Shown: positions 15,587-25,489 of the stretch, in pieces | How the letters are laid out: every line of letters starts with the position of its first letter | Position numbering within the stretch: position 1 is the first letter of the stretch | NCBI GenBank assembly: GCA_910589025.1 | Contig: CAJURM010000018.1 | Location: 1-56,595 of the forward strand | Origin: an uncultured Odoribacter sp. | Lineage (GTDB): Bacteria > Bacteroidota > Bacteroidia > Bacteroidales > Marinifilaceae | Length of the DNA stretch: 56,595 nucleotides | Direction of reading: 5' to 3' | Notes under the pieces: generated by a model | The model's database searches: none | The model's input: only the letters and a program-made list of their open reading frames with translations | Told to the model about the DNA's origin: nothing | Position numbers and translations under genes: made by a program

Positions 15587-18500
15587 TCATAAAAAGAAAT
15601 TCACTCCTCTTTTCCGTTTCTGGTTTTCAATCCAGGTTTTCATTTTCACTCCGTATTTTTCCCTTAAAGCCAGACTGTTCATCTTACGCTGCATTTTTTC
15701 CTTTATACGGTAAATCAGATAAAAGAAAAAGGGTACCATGACTATCCCGATTGTAATCGCCGCCAACATGCCGAAAAAGACACCGGTACCTATCGAATGC
15801 CGGCTGGCGGACCCCGGTCCGGAAGCCATGACCAACGGCAACATACCCAATATGAAAGCCAAAGAGGTCATGAGGATGGGACGGAAACGCAGACTGGCAG
15901 CCGTCGTCGCCGCTTTGAGCGCACCCACCCCTCTGTCCATCTCCACTTTCGCAAATTCCACAATCAGAATTGCATTCTTGGCGGCCAGACCGATCAACGT
16001 CACCAATCCGATCTGAAAATACACATCATTTTCAAGTCCGAAAATCCATATCCCCAAATAAGCCCCCAAGGCGGCCACAGGCAAGGACAACAAAACGGCA
16101 ACCGGCACCAGCCAACTCTCATACAAAGCAGCCAGAAAAAGGAAAACAAATACAAATACCAGCAGCAGAATCAGTCCCATCTGCCCGTCCGCTTTCTTTT
16201 CCTGATAAGAGAGCCCGCTCCATTCCACCCCGATGTCTTCCGGCAAGTATTTCCGGGCAATATTTTCCATGGTCTTCATGGCTTCCCCGGAACTGTACCC
16301 CGGCGCAGCATTCCCCCGGATTACCGCTGTCGTAAACATATTAAACCGCCGCATACTTCCCGGTCCCGTGGTATACTCCGTTGTCCCCAAAGCCGTCAAA
16401 GGCACCATATCGCCGGAAGCCGTCCGGACAAAAAACAGGTTGATGTTGTCGGGATGCATACGGTAAGGAGCCTCCGCCTGGATGTATACCCGGTAAATAC
16501 GGTTAAACATATTAAAGTCATTGACATACACCGACCCCGTATACGCCTTCATGGTTGAAAAAATATCCGCCATCGGCACGCCCAACAGTTTGGCCTTATC
16601 CCGGTCCACATCGAAATAAAGCTGAGGTATTTCCGCCTGCAAAGAAGAAGACAACCCCGTCAGGGCTTTCTCTTTCGCGGCATATTTCATCAGCGTATCC
16701 ACTGCACTTACCAGATTCTCAAAGGAAGCGCCTCCCCGTCCTTCCACCTGCAACTCAAAACCTCCGGCAGTTCCCAAACCCGGTATCACCGGCGGTTTGG
16801 ACAGATATACTTTCGCTTCCGGATAGTGATACATTTCCTCACGGACATCCGACATGACATCCTCTACCGACATATCCCCGCCTTTGCGTTTTTTCCAGGG
16901 CTTCAGGATAACGGTCAGTTCCGCCCTGGACTGGTTGGTACCGACACGGGGACTTGACCCCGTCACGTTCTGCACATAATCCACCGCGGGATGATCCATC
17001 AGATAAGCAATAGCCCGATCGGTGACTTTCCTCGTACGTTCCAGCGTAGCGCCTTCCGGCAATTCCAGCTCCACTTTAAAATAGCCCTGGTCCTCTTCCG
17101 GAATAAAACTCCCCGGTATGATTTTATTCAAAACAAATATCAACACAAGCACCATACCGAATCCGGCTATCACCCGGCGGGAATGAAAGGCCGCCTTTTC
17201 CACCCAACCCGTATAGATGTGATTGCCCTTGGCCAACCATACGTTTATTTTCCGGAACACCCGGTTTTTCTTGCCCATATTTGGCCGGAGGAGCAAGGCA
17301 CACATGGCGGGACTCAAAGTCAATGCCACAACCAACGAAATCAATACCGACACGACAATCGTCACGGCAAACTGCCGGTAGAGCATTCCCGTAATACCGC
17401 CAAGGAAACTCACCGGAACAAATACGGCAGCCAGCACCAAAGAAGTTGCCACCAACGCTCCGGTCAATCCCTGCATCGCTTTTTTGGTCGCTTCATAAGC
17501 GGAAAGCCCTTCTTTTTCCATAAAACTCTCCACCGCCTCCACAACGACAATGGCATCGTCCACAACAATACCGATCGCCAGAACCAACCCCAAGAGAGTC
17601 AGCATATTCAAGGAAAATCCCATTACCAGCATCACCCCGAACGTTCCAATCAGGGAAATCGGCACCGCTACCAAAGGCACCAACGCCGCCCGCCAGTTCT
17701 GCAATGACAGGAAAACAACCAGAATCACCAACACCAATGCCTCGAACAAGGTTTTATATACTTCGTGCACCGATTCCGCAATATAGGTGGTAATATCGAA
17801 CGGAATTTCATAACTCAGTCCTTCGGGAAAATCCTTGCTGATATTTTTCATGGCAGCCTTAACATCCTTTGCCACCTGCATGGCATTGGCACCCGGCAGC
17901 ATATAAATACCCAATACGGCAGCATTTTCCCCGTTGATACCACTCTCTGTCGCGTATGACGAAGCCTCCAGCGATACCCGGGCCACATCACGCAGGCGGA
18001 TCGCGGAACCGTCGGGATTCGCCCGGATAACAATCTCCTCAAATTCCTGCACGGTCGATAAACGTCCCTGCGTGGTAATAGGTATGGTAATATCGGCTCC
18101 CGTAATGGGCTGTTGCCCCAAGACACCTGCCGCCGATTCCCGGTTCTGGTCTTTCAGTGCATTCTGCAAATCCTTGACCGTTAACCCGAAATTTGCCAGT
18201 CTGTCGGGCAAAACCCAGATACACATGCCGTAATAACGGCTGCCGATGTTGGAGACACGCCCCACTCCCGGAATACGTCTGAGAATATCCAACACATTGA
18301 TAGTAGCGAAATTGCTCAGATAAATTTCATCAAACCGGGCATCCGACGACCTCAGACAAATGGTCATTAACTGACTGGCAGACTGTTTTTCCACTTTTAT
18401 GCCGTTTTGAATCACTTCCGCCGGCAAACGGGATTCCGCCAGCTTTACCCGGTTTTGCACCTCAACCGCCGCCAATTCAGGGTTTGCGGATATATCAAAA

Positions 18501-18781
18501 GTAATGTCTATTGTCAAACCTCCCGAATTGCTGCTGCTCGATTCCATATAGAGCATACCGGGTGTACCATTTAATTCCTGCTCAATGGGAGTCGCCACAG
18601 CCTGCGACACCGTCAACGCACTCGCCCCGGGATAGGACGCCGAAACTTTCACCACCGGCGGCGTAATCTGCGGATATTGGTCCACCGGAAGCAAAAACAA
18701 ACCGATAAATCCGAGAATGACAATCAATATGGACAAGACAGCCGAAAAAATCGGGCGGTCTATAAAAAAAGCCGGTTTCAT
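15587..18781 (-). CDS. RND multidrug efflux pump, AcrB/HAE1 family
   Basis: The 1064-residue protein has normal AcrB length and begins with the classic FFIDRPIFSAVLSILIVILG. The proton-relay residues are in place: the Asp pair in GIVVDDAIVVVEAVE (TM4), the Lys in LAAKNAILIVEFAK (TM10) and the Arg in RFRPILMTSLAFILG (TM11). Porter-domain signatures such as SVHEVYKTLFEALVLVILVVFLSLQNWR are also present. It is a trimeric, proton-driven inner-membrane exporter of amphiphilic drugs, dyes, detergents or bile salts. Its start overlaps the stop of the adaptor gene by 4 bp, and the outer-membrane channel gene follows. Confidence 0.96.
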   Translation of the reverse strand: MKPAFFIDRPIFSAVLSILIVILGFIGLFLLPVDQYPQITPPVVKVSASYPGASALTVSQAVATPIEQELNGTPGMLYMESSSSNSGGLTIDITFDISANPELAAVEVQNRVKLAESRLPAEVIQNGIKVEKQSASQLMTICLRSSDARFDEIYLSNFATINVLDILRRIPGVGRVSNIGSRYYGMCIWVLPDRLANFGLTVKDLQNALKDQNRESAAGVLGQQPITGADITIPITTQGRLSTVQEFEEIVIRANPDGSAIRLRDVARVSLEASSYATESGINGENAAVLGIYMLPGANAMQVAKDVKAAMKNISKDFPEGLSYEIPFDITTYIAESVHEVYKTLFEALVLVILVVFLSLQNWRAALVPLVAVPISLIGTFGVMLVMGFSLNMLTLLGLVLAIGIVVDDAIVVVEAVESFMEKEGLSAYEATKKAMQGLTGALVATSLVLAAVFVPVSFLGGITGMLYRQFAVTIVVSVLISLVVALTLSPAMCALLLRPNMGKKNRVFRKINVWLAKGNHIYTGWVEKAAFHSRRVIAGFGMVLVLIFVLNKIIPGSFIPEEDQGYFKVELELPEGATLERTRKVTDRAIAYLMDHPAVDYVQNVTGSSPRVGTNQSRAELTVILKPWKKRKGGDMSVEDVMSDVREEMYHYPEAKVYLSKPPVIPGLGTAGGFELQVEGRGGASFENLVSAVDTLMKYAAKEKALTGLSSSLQAEIPQLYFDVDRDKAKLLGVPMADIFSTMKAYTGSVYVNDFNMFNRIYRVYIQAEAPYRMHPDNINLFFVRTASGDMVPLTALGTTEYTTGPGSMRRFNMFTTAVIRGNAAPGYSSGEAMKTMENIARKYLPEDIGVEWSGLSYQEKKADGQMGLILLLVFVFVFLFLAALYESWLVPVAVLLSLPVAALGAYLGIWIFGLENDVYFQIGLVTLIGLAAKNAILIVEFAKVEMDRGVGALKAATTAASLRFRPILMTSLAFILGMLPLVMASGPGSASRHSIGTGVFFGMLAAITIGIVMVPFFFYLIYRIKEKMQRKMNSLALREKYGVKMKTWIENQKRKRGVNFFL

Positions 18782-19968
18782 TGTTTATCCTCCTGTTCTT
18801 TGTTCAACACTGCCGGCACGTTCACCGAATCCCTCTTCTCTTTTTCTTTCCGGGGAGGCAAAGCCTCCTGTACTACCAAGACTCCCGGTGCCAGTTTGTT
18901 ATATCCTTCGGTTATAATCATCTCTCCGACTCCCAGCCCACGCTCTACCACAATACGGTTGTCGACTTCCGGGCCGGTTTCGATAAAACGTTTTTCAGCC
19001 GTACTGTCCCGGCGGACAACATACACGTACGCCCCGCCTTTCTCCATGACAACCGCTTTCGACGGGATTACGATAGCATTTTCCCGCACGTCCAAAAGCA
19101 ATTTCACTTTGGTAAACTGTCCCGGAAGCAACTTGCGCTCCGGATTCGACAGCTCCGCCCGGACACCGAAAGTTCCGGTTTTGGGGTCCACCTGCGGCTC
19201 CGCAAAATCAACCAATCCCCGGATGGGGTAAATGGAGTTGTCGGCCAGGGTAACGGTGATATTCGGCTGCCAGGAACGCGACATGTCTTTTTCGCCCAAC
19301 TTCACATTCCGCTGCAAACTTCTCAGATAATCCTGTGCCGTAAGACTGAAATCCACCAATACCGTATCGCTGTCTACAATCGTAGCCAGCAACGACTTAG
19401 CTCCGGGACCGACCAGCGTACCGATGTCCACATAGCGCTCGCTGATGTATCCCGAAACAGGCGATTTTACAGTAGTGTAACCCAGTTCCAGATTCGCCTG
19501 CGCCAGATCAGCCCGGCTCATGGCAACACTCGCCTTCGCACTTTCGTATGCCGCCACGGCATTATCCAGGTCCAACTGGCTGGCGGCTTTCTGCTCGTAA
19601 AGAGGCCGGAGACGCTCCACATCCCTTGCCGCCTTAGCTTCCTGTGCCAGGTCTTTTTTCAACTGGGCATCCGCCTTGTCCGCCCGCGCTTTATACTGTG
19701 CCCGGTTAATCATAAATAAAGGCTGGTTCTGCTGCACCCGCTTCCCCTCCTCAAAAAGCATTTTTTCCAGATAGCCTTCCACCCGCGCCCGCACTTCAAC
19801 AAAACGCCGCGCCCGGATGCGCCCCACATATTCGCCATAAATTTCCAGGTTATCCGTCCCCACTTTTTCCATCTGCACAACCACCTTTTCCGGTTCTTTC
19901 TCTTTTTTACATCCTCCTGATAAAACGGCAGCTACAACCACGACTGCCAACATATACATTCTGCTCAT
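18778..19968 (-). CDS. RND efflux membrane-fusion (adaptor) lipoprotein, AcrA type
   Basis: The 396-residue protein has a lipoprotein signal ending in LSGGC (Cys20), a beta-barrel and lipoyl region (RRFVEVRARVEGYLEKMLFEEGKRVQQNQPLF), a helical hairpin around residues 100-170, the second lipoyl half with YTTVKSPVSGYISERYVDIGTLV, and a C-terminal membrane-proximal domain. It bridges the pump at 15587 and the channel at 14197. It is the first gene of the operon. No TetR or AraC-type local repressor is present; the divergent neighbour is an ABC-F gene, 246 bp away. Confidence 0.94.
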   Translation of the reverse strand: MSRMYMLAVVVVAAVLSGGCKKEKEPEKVVVQMEKVGTDNLEIYGEYVGRIRARRFVEVRARVEGYLEKMLFEEGKRVQQNQPLFMINRAQYKARADKADAQLKKDLAQEAKAARDVERLRPLYEQKAASQLDLDNAVAAYESAKASVAMSRADLAQANLELGYTTVKSPVSGYISERYVDIGTLVGPGAKSLLATIVDSDTVLVDFSLTAQDYLRSLQRNVKLGEKDMSRSWQPNITVTLADNSIYPIRGLVDFAEPQVDPKTGTFGVRAELSNPERKLLPGQFTKVKLLLDVRENAIVIPSKAVVMEKGGAYVYVVRRDSTAEKRFIETGPEVDNRIVVERGLGVGEMIITEGYNKLAPGVLVVQEALPPRKEKEKRDSVNVPAVLNKEQEDKQ

Positions 19969-20178
19969 GATACTTTATGTTATTTCAACTAAATTCCGTA
20001 TGAAAATCACATGCCAAAATCCCCCTTCGGACACAATCCCCTCACAACAAAGACCTTACCTTTTTTTAACGTATTTTGTTTCACTTTTTGCGGGGAAAAA
20101 TTCCCCACCGTTGTGGAGTTTTTCCTTTTTCATCTCCTCCTCATATACGATTCCTGCAAACAGGTGTTTATTTTTTTC

Positions 20179-20186
20179 TACCTTTG
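20179..20186 (+). promoter_or_regulatory. -7 box of the ABC-F gene
   Basis: TACCTTTG matches TAnnTTTG 28 nt before the start codon. No clear -33 element is seen. The rest of the 19969-20214 interval shows no gene. Confidence 0.5.
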
Positions 20187-20214
20187 ACGGACTTTTAAAT
20201 TTCAGATTGACATT

Positions 20215-21858
20215 ATGATTTCAGCAGACGGACTTACAGTAGATTTCGGTGACCGCATTCTTTTCAAAGATGTTTCCTTTCAGATTAATGAAAAAGACCG
20301 TATCGCCCTGATGGGCAAAAACGGCGCAGGCAAATCCACCCTGCTGAAAATACTGGCAGGCGTACGGAAACCCACCAAAGGAAGTGTCTCGGCCCCCAAA
20401 GACGCGGTGATTGCCTACCTGCCGCAACACCTCATGACGGAAGACGAACGAACGGTATTTGAAGAGACATCGCAAGCGTTTGCCCATCTGTTTGAAATGG
20501 AAAAGCGGATAGAAGACCTGAACCGACAACTGACGGAGCGGACGGACTACGATTCGCCCGAATACTATAAACTCATTGAAGACGTATCCACGCTCAGCGA
20601 GAAATTTTACAGCATCGACATGATCCACTTTGAAGCCGATGTTGAAAAAACGCTGCTGGGACTGGGGTTCAGGCGCGAGGATTTCAACCGACCCACCTCC
20701 GATTTCAGCGGGGGCTGGCGCATGCGCATCGAACTGGCCAAAATGCTGCTGAAAAATCCGGATGTACTTTTACTGGACGAACCGACCAACCACCTCGACA
20801 TCGATTCCATCCAATGGCTGGAAGATTTTCTGATTGAAAACGGGAAAGCCGTGGTACTGATTTCCCACGACCGGACTTTTGTAGACAACATTACGACACG
20901 CACCATCGAAGTCACGATGGGACGCATCTACGACTACAAAGTCAATTATTCCCAATACCTGGTGCTGAGACAGGAACGCCGCCAGCAACAACAAAAGGCT
21001 TACGACGAACAGCAGAAAATGATTGCCGAAACCAAAGAGTTTATCGAACGCTTCAAAGGCACCTATTCCAAAACCCTGCAAGTGCAGTCCCGGGTAAAGA
21101 TGCTGGAGAAACTGGAACTGGTCGAAGTGGACGAAGAGGACACCTCTGCCCTGCGGCTGAAATTTCCACCCTCTCCCCGGTCGGGCAATTATCCGCTTAT
21201 CGCACAGGATTTATCCAAACACTACGGCAGCCACGAAGTGTTCAACAATGCCCATTTTACCCTGGAACGAGGGGAAAAAGTGGCATTCGTCGGACGAAAC
21301 GGAGAAGGGAAATCCACCCTTGTCAAATGTATCATGGGTGAACTCACAGACTACACGGGAACACTCACCCTGGGACACAACGTGCAGATCGGCTATTTTG
21401 CACAAAACCAGGCTTCCTTGCTGGATGAAGAGCTGACGGTTTTTCAGACCGTAGACGACGTTACGCCCCTCGAACTGAAAAGCAATACCAAAAACCTGCT
21501 GGGCGCATTCATGTTCAGTGGCGACGACATCGACAAAAAAGTGAAAGTCCTTTCCGGAGGGGAACGCACCCGGCTGGCCATGATTAAATTGTTGCTGCAA
21601 CCCGTCAACTTCCTGATACTGGATGAGCCGACCAACCACCTGGATTTAAAAACAAAAGACATACTTAAAAATGCCCTGATCAACTTCGACGGAACATTGA
21701 TTGTCGTCTCCCACGACCGGGATTTTCTCAATGGCCTGGTAAAAAAAGTCTATGAATTCGGTAACCGGAAAGTGACGGAACACCTGGAAGACATCAACGG
21801 TTTTTTGCGGAAAAAGAAAATGGAAAATCTCCGGGAAATTGAAAAAAAACGGAAATAA
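20215..21858 (+). CDS. ABC-F family ATPase
   Basis: The 547-residue protein has two ATP-binding cassettes and no membrane segment. The first has Walker A GKNGAGKS, signature FSGGWRMRIELA and Walker B LLLDEPTNHLD. The second has GRNGEGKST, LSGGERTRLAMIK and LILDEPTNHLD. A Lys/Arg/Gln-rich linker (about residues 245-310) joins them, as expected for the family. ABC-F proteins bind the ribosomal E site and act on translation or protect ribosomes from antibiotics. The sequence resembles the Uup/YbiT housekeeping type more than a known resistance factor, but the subtype is not certain. Confidence 0.92.
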   Translation: MISADGLTVDFGDRILFKDVSFQINEKDRIALMGKNGAGKSTLLKILAGVRKPTKGSVSAPKDAVIAYLPQHLMTEDERTVFEETSQAFAHLFEMEKRIEDLNRQLTERTDYDSPEYYKLIEDVSTLSEKFYSIDMIHFEADVEKTLLGLGFRREDFNRPTSDFSGGWRMRIELAKMLLKNPDVLLLDEPTNHLDIDSIQWLEDFLIENGKAVVLISHDRTFVDNITTRTIEVTMGRIYDYKVNYSQYLVLRQERRQQQQKAYDEQQKMIAETKEFIERFKGTYSKTLQVQSRVKMLEKLELVEVDEEDTSALRLKFPPSPRSGNYPLIAQDLSKHYGSHEVFNNAHFTLERGEKVAFVGRNGEGKSTLVKCIMGELTDYTGTLTLGHNVQIGYFAQNQASLLDEELTVFQTVDDVTPLELKSNTKNLLGAFMFSGDDIDKKVKVLSGGERTRLAMIKLLLQPVNFLILDEPTNHLDLKTKDILKNALINFDGTLIVVSHDRDFLNGLVKKVYEFGNRKVTEHLEDINGFLRKKKMENLREIEKKRK

Positions 21859-21881
21859 CCCGTCGTTTTTCCAAAAAACAC

Positions 21882-21912
21882 AAGACACAAATGCCCCGTC
21901 CCTTTGTGTCTT
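21882..21912 (+). repeat. 31-nt hairpin repeat with GCCCCGTCCC loop, copy 2
   Basis: A perfect 10-bp stem AAGACACAAA / TTTGTGTCTT encloses TGCCCCGTCCC. It lies 23 bp after the ABC-F stop and may act as its terminator, and a further half copy of TTTGTGTCTTT follows at once. It matches 5248-5278 at 28 of 31 positions. Confidence 0.65.
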
Positions 21913-22104
21913 CCTTTGTGTCTTTCAAGTATAACACGTTACCCTCTTATTCCTATTATAACCGATTCTACGTCGGCAAGTTTGATAATATTAGCCATTC
22001 TTCTTTCAAACCATTTATTTAACCCAAACAAAATCACTCCATTCTATGTCTCACAGACGGGCTATTCATTCCTCTCTAATCATTACATGGGTTAAGCCAG
22101 TGAT

Positions 22105-23364
22105 TTATTTTTTCAACCTTGCCACCACCAATACGGGGTTGTCATCCTCTTTCAGGTCTTTCAAACGGCTGATTTCCGGTTTTAAACGGGATGCTTCTTC
22201 CGGATGTTCTTCAAACCAAGTCAGAATGTCTATCGGTTGTAAAAAAGAAATCAGGCAGTTATCCCAATTCTCCATCACCGGATGGATATTCATAAAACCG
22301 TTCAAATCATCGGTAAAACCGTTTTCAAAAGGAGCAGTTTCCGTTTCTCCGGTGTTTTTGTCAAATATGCCGCGATACGCCTGCATCTCTTCCTCCGGAT
22401 AGAAAAAATAACTAAACATCAGAAAGCGGTCGCTTTCCATGATTTGATTGATATTGCCTTTCTCCTTCCGGGCTTCGCGGCTGTCCCGCTCTTCCTGAGC
22501 AAGCCTGTATTTCCCCATATCCAACACCCGTCCCGGAAGCATTCCCTGCTCCGTCAGAGTAAAAACCGTATCATTATAGCTGTCTTTATAATAAGTCTTT
22601 CCGTTCCAATGGCAAAAGACAGGCTGCGACATCATGACAACACGTTCTTTGCCGGCTTCTTTCGTCTTCAGAAGAGCCACTCCTCCCCGGGAAAGTCCAA
22701 CAGCACTACCACCGTAAAACGAAATGCTCGCAATATCCGACACGCCTCCCAATGAATCCGTACGGGACACACCAGGATAACTTTTCAACACCTTCCCTTT
22801 ATCGTCAAAAGAAAGCATGTAATCAGACACTTTACCCATAAAACTTTCGCAACGCGCCACCAGGGTATTCCCGTTCAAATAAGTAAATGATGCCGCATCG
22901 CCTGCATTCTCCGGCAATTTCTGTACCCCCAGAAACTCTCCTTCCCGAGAATATTTTATAAATTCTTTTTTCCAGCCAGGAAAATAAAGAACACCACTCT
23001 CCGGATTCACCCACACTTCCGTCGACGAACGATACCCCTGCGGCCCTTTATCCAAAGAGCCGACACAGCCTATAAATTTCCCGGTCTTCAAGTCAAATGC
23101 CAGACAGGCATTTTTGCTACTCCCCACATACACTTTATCCCCTCCAACCACTGCCATCGGCCTGTTGCCTATCAGCGACGAATCAGTCGTTTCCAACGGG
23201 ACATAGGCAATTGAAGCAAAATAACCGGAGGTTTTCAGCTCTTCTTGCGGCGCTGCGATCTTTTCCTCCAAAAGAATAACCTTTTCCTGACGGGCCTGCT
23301 TCTCCCCGCAAGCCCATAAAAGAGTTCCCAAACAAACAAGGGAAATACATTTCATCGTTTTCAT
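22105..23364 (-). CDS. BF3164-type six-bladed beta-propeller lipoprotein
   Basis: The 419-residue protein has a lipoprotein signal ending in LLWAC and then repeated propeller motifs such as YVGSSKNACLAFDLKTGKFIGCVG, LYFPGWKKEFIKYSREGEFLG and MLSFDDKGKVLKSYPG. The C-terminal NPVLVVARLKK closing strand is typical of the BF3164/TolB-like family that is abundant in Bacteroidetes. Members are surface or periplasmic lipoproteins of unknown function. The gene is 31 bp downstream of a related, shorter propeller gene and shares its promoter. Confidence 0.8.
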   Translation of the reverse strand: MKTMKCISLVCLGTLLWACGEKQARQEKVILLEEKIAAPQEELKTSGYFASIAYVPLETTDSSLIGNRPMAVVGGDKVYVGSSKNACLAFDLKTGKFIGCVGSLDKGPQGYRSSTEVWVNPESGVLYFPGWKKEFIKYSREGEFLGVQKLPENAGDAASFTYLNGNTLVARCESFMGKVSDYMLSFDDKGKVLKSYPGVSRTDSLGGVSDIASISFYGGSAVGLSRGGVALLKTKEAGKERVVMMSQPVFCHWNGKTYYKDSYNDTVFTLTEQGMLPGRVLDMGKYRLAQEERDSREARKEKGNINQIMESDRFLMFSYFFYPEEEMQAYRGIFDKNTGETETAPFENGFTDDLNGFMNIHPVMENWDNCLISFLQPIDILTWFEEHPEEASRLKPEISRLKDLKEDDNPVLVVARLKK

Positions 23365-23395
23365 ATCTTATTTTTTAATGAATCATCCCAACCGC

Positions 23396-24310
23396 TCAAT
23401 CCTTTTTAAAAACATACTTTACCACCAACGGATAATCCTCTTTTTTCATCCCGTCATAAACCTTTTTTCCCGCCTTGTCCAGCAACTCCCGGTCCAGGAA
23501 CCAGTGGCGGGTGTCATACGTCACCAAAGCCGTCATACACGTATCGTCCATCCGCATCTCCGCGGGTAAATACATCCCGTTTTCAAAATGCTCAAACAAC
23601 TTGTAATCCCCCCGCTTTTTGTCATAGAACAGGTGTACCACCTGCCCGAAATCCCATCTGTGCTCCCGTTTGTAGATACGTTCCACCGACACATATACGT
23701 ACCGTTCGTTTTCTTTGGCTTCATTCAAGGCAAAAGCAGAGTTTTCATGTAACCATTGCTGCTGGTCCTCCACCAATTCATCCAAGGGTTTCTTCTCAAA
23801 CCTGACCACCGTATCCTTGTCGTTATACTTTCCGAAATCCCAGCGGTAAGCCGTCGTTTTCTCTCCGCTCTTATCCAGGTGATACACTTCCGTCCGAAAG
23901 GTCTGATACAAATACCATTTCTTCTGATACCGATAGCCCAACTGATCCATAATACTCACCCGTCTGCTCCGGTGGCTTGCCGAATTGCGGTTAATGGATT
24001 TCAGTCCGTCCTCTTTCGTCACATATTTAAAATTTCCGGAAGACCCGAAACAGAACATCCTTTTTTCAGTATCATCCCAAAGGTAATAGTTTCCCTTGTA
24101 TAGCCCCAACTGAGGCGATGTTATGGTATAGCCCGCCTTTTTCTGCAAAGGAATAAGCTCAACAGCGGAAAAAAGGTCCCGCATGTTCACACTGTCCACC
24201 TTATCCAAATCCACCTTATAAACGGGGAAAACCGCCTCCGCAAGAGGAGCCTTTTTCTCCCGGCACCCCGCCAGCAGCAGGACACATACAACCAGCCATT
24301 TTATTTTCAT
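23396..24310 (-). CDS. Short six-bladed beta-propeller-like lipoprotein
   Basis: The 304-residue protein has a lipoprotein signal ending in LLLAGC and the family opening VDLDKVDSVNMRDLFSAVELIPL. One complete blade motif is seen, YYLWDDTEKRMFCFGSSGNFKYV, followed by weaker blades. Propeller lipoproteins of this kind are usually 370-400 residues, so about one to two blades seem missing after residue 100. It may be a reduced member, or it may have lost an internal segment without breaking the frame. The next gene in the operon is a full-length relative. Confidence 0.65.
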   Translation of the reverse strand: MKIKWLVVCVLLLAGCREKKAPLAEAVFPVYKVDLDKVDSVNMRDLFSAVELIPLQKKAGYTITSPQLGLYKGNYYLWDDTEKRMFCFGSSGNFKYVTKEDGLKSINRNSASHRSRRVSIMDQLGYRYQKKWYLYQTFRTEVYHLDKSGEKTTAYRWDFGKYNDKDTVVRFEKKPLDELVEDQQQWLHENSAFALNEAKENERYVYVSVERIYKREHRWDFGQVVHLFYDKKRGDYKLFEHFENGMYLPAEMRMDDTCMTALVTYDTRHWFLDRELLDKAGKKVYDGMKKEDYPLVVKYVFKKD

Positions 24311-24335
24311 CCGTCCGAAATTTACCAGTGAGCAA

Positions 24336-24367
24336 GAAAGATAGATAAAATCAGCTTCATTTACAAA
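24336..24367 (-). promoter_or_regulatory. Promoter of the two propeller lipoprotein genes
   Basis: On the minus strand TTTG (24364-24367) and TATCTTTC (24336-24343) are 20 nt apart; the last base of the -7 box departs from the consensus. Confidence 0.5.
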
Positions 24368-24395
24368 CGAAAAGTAAAAAAGTTGAAAGAATAAA

Positions 24396-24428
24396 AAACG
24401 GGAGAAAGCTAAAAGCCCTCTCCCGTTT
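24396..24428 (-). terminator. Terminator of ilvE
   Basis: On the minus strand AAACGGGAGA pairs with TCTCCCGTTT around GGGCTTTTAGCTT, followed by TTT. It lies 22 bp after the ilvE stop. Confidence 0.85.
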
Positions 24429-24449
24429 ATTCATTATCGGAACGTCTGT

Positions 24450-25469
24450 TTATTCCACCACCGTAATCCAACCGAATTTATCCGCTTCATCCCCATATTG
24501 TATAGCCCTCAAACGATGATACAATTTCGTACACCATGCTCCTACAACACCCGGATTACCAAAACAAATGCTCTTGTTGTTTTCCAAATCGTCAATCTGT
24601 CCGATAGGACTGATTACGGCTGCCGTACCGCAAGCCCCAGCCTCTTCAAAAGTTTCCAGCTCTTCCACCGGTATGCGGCGGCGTTCCACTTTCAAGCCCA
24701 TGTCCTCAGCCAACACCATCAGACTGGCATTGGTAATGGAGGGCAGAATCGTGTGGGAAGCCGGCGTAATATAGCTATTATCCTTTATACCGAAGAAATT
24801 GGCAGGGCCGCATTCGTCAATGTATTTTTTCTCCTTGGAATCCAGGAAAATCGCGGTAGAGTAGCCTTTGTCATGGGCTATCACCCCGGAGCGCATGCCC
24901 GATGCGTAGTTTCCTCCCACCTTGATATGGCCCGTTCCGTTGGGCGCCGCACGGTCGTATTTCCGTTCCAGCATCACCTTTGTTGTTCTGAAACCTTCTT
25001 TAAAATAAGGTCCTACGGGAGCAACAAACACAACAAACATATACTCTTTGGAGGGAGCGACACCCATCTGCGGGCCTACGCCAATCAACAGCGGACGGAT
25101 ATACAGGCTGGCTCCCGACTCATAGGGCGGTACATATTCCTCATTGGCCTTAATCGCTTTTACCACAGCCTCTGTAAACAGCTCGACCGAAGGCGCCTGC
25201 ATCATCACATACTCCGCCGAAGCCTGCATGCGTTTTGCATTCTCTTCACAACGGAACAAGCGGATTTTGCCGTCTTTTCCCCGGAATGCTTTCATCCCTT
25301 CAAAAGCCTCCTGTCCGTAATGCAGACACGTAGATGCCATGTGAATACTGAGCATTTCCGAATCGCTTATTTCCGGAGCGCTCCATTTGCCGTCCCTGTA
25401 ATAACAACGGACGTTAAAATCAGTCTTTGAGTAACCGAAACCCAGTGTACTCCAATCTATATTTTTCAT
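24450..25469 (-). CDS. ilvE: Branched-chain amino-acid aminotransferase
   Basis: The 339-residue protein is a class IV PLP aminotransferase of the longer, mitochondrial-like BCAT type. The PLP-binding lysine is in GTGHIKVGGNYASG (about residue 170), and the C-terminal EEAGACGTAAVISPIGQI binds the cofactor phosphate. It makes or degrades leucine, isoleucine and valine by transfer to 2-oxoglutarate, in the cytoplasm. It begins 20 bp after the S46 peptidase gene on the same strand, so the two may be co-transcribed: periplasmic peptide breakdown with amino-acid transamination. Confidence 0.95.
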   Translation of the reverse strand: MKNIDWSTLGFGYSKTDFNVRCYYRDGKWSAPEISDSEMLSIHMASTCLHYGQEAFEGMKAFRGKDGKIRLFRCEENAKRMQASAEYVMMQAPSVELFTEAVVKAIKANEEYVPPYESGASLYIRPLLIGVGPQMGVAPSKEYMFVVFVAPVGPYFKEGFRTTKVMLERKYDRAAPNGTGHIKVGGNYASGMRSGVIAHDKGYSTAIFLDSKEKKYIDECGPANFFGIKDNSYITPASHTILPSITNASLMVLAEDMGLKVERRRIPVEELETFEEAGACGTAAVISPIGQIDDLENNKSICFGNPGVVGAWCTKLYHRLRAIQYGDEADKFGWITVVE

Positions 25470-25489
25470 CGCGTATGATAGTTAAAAAT

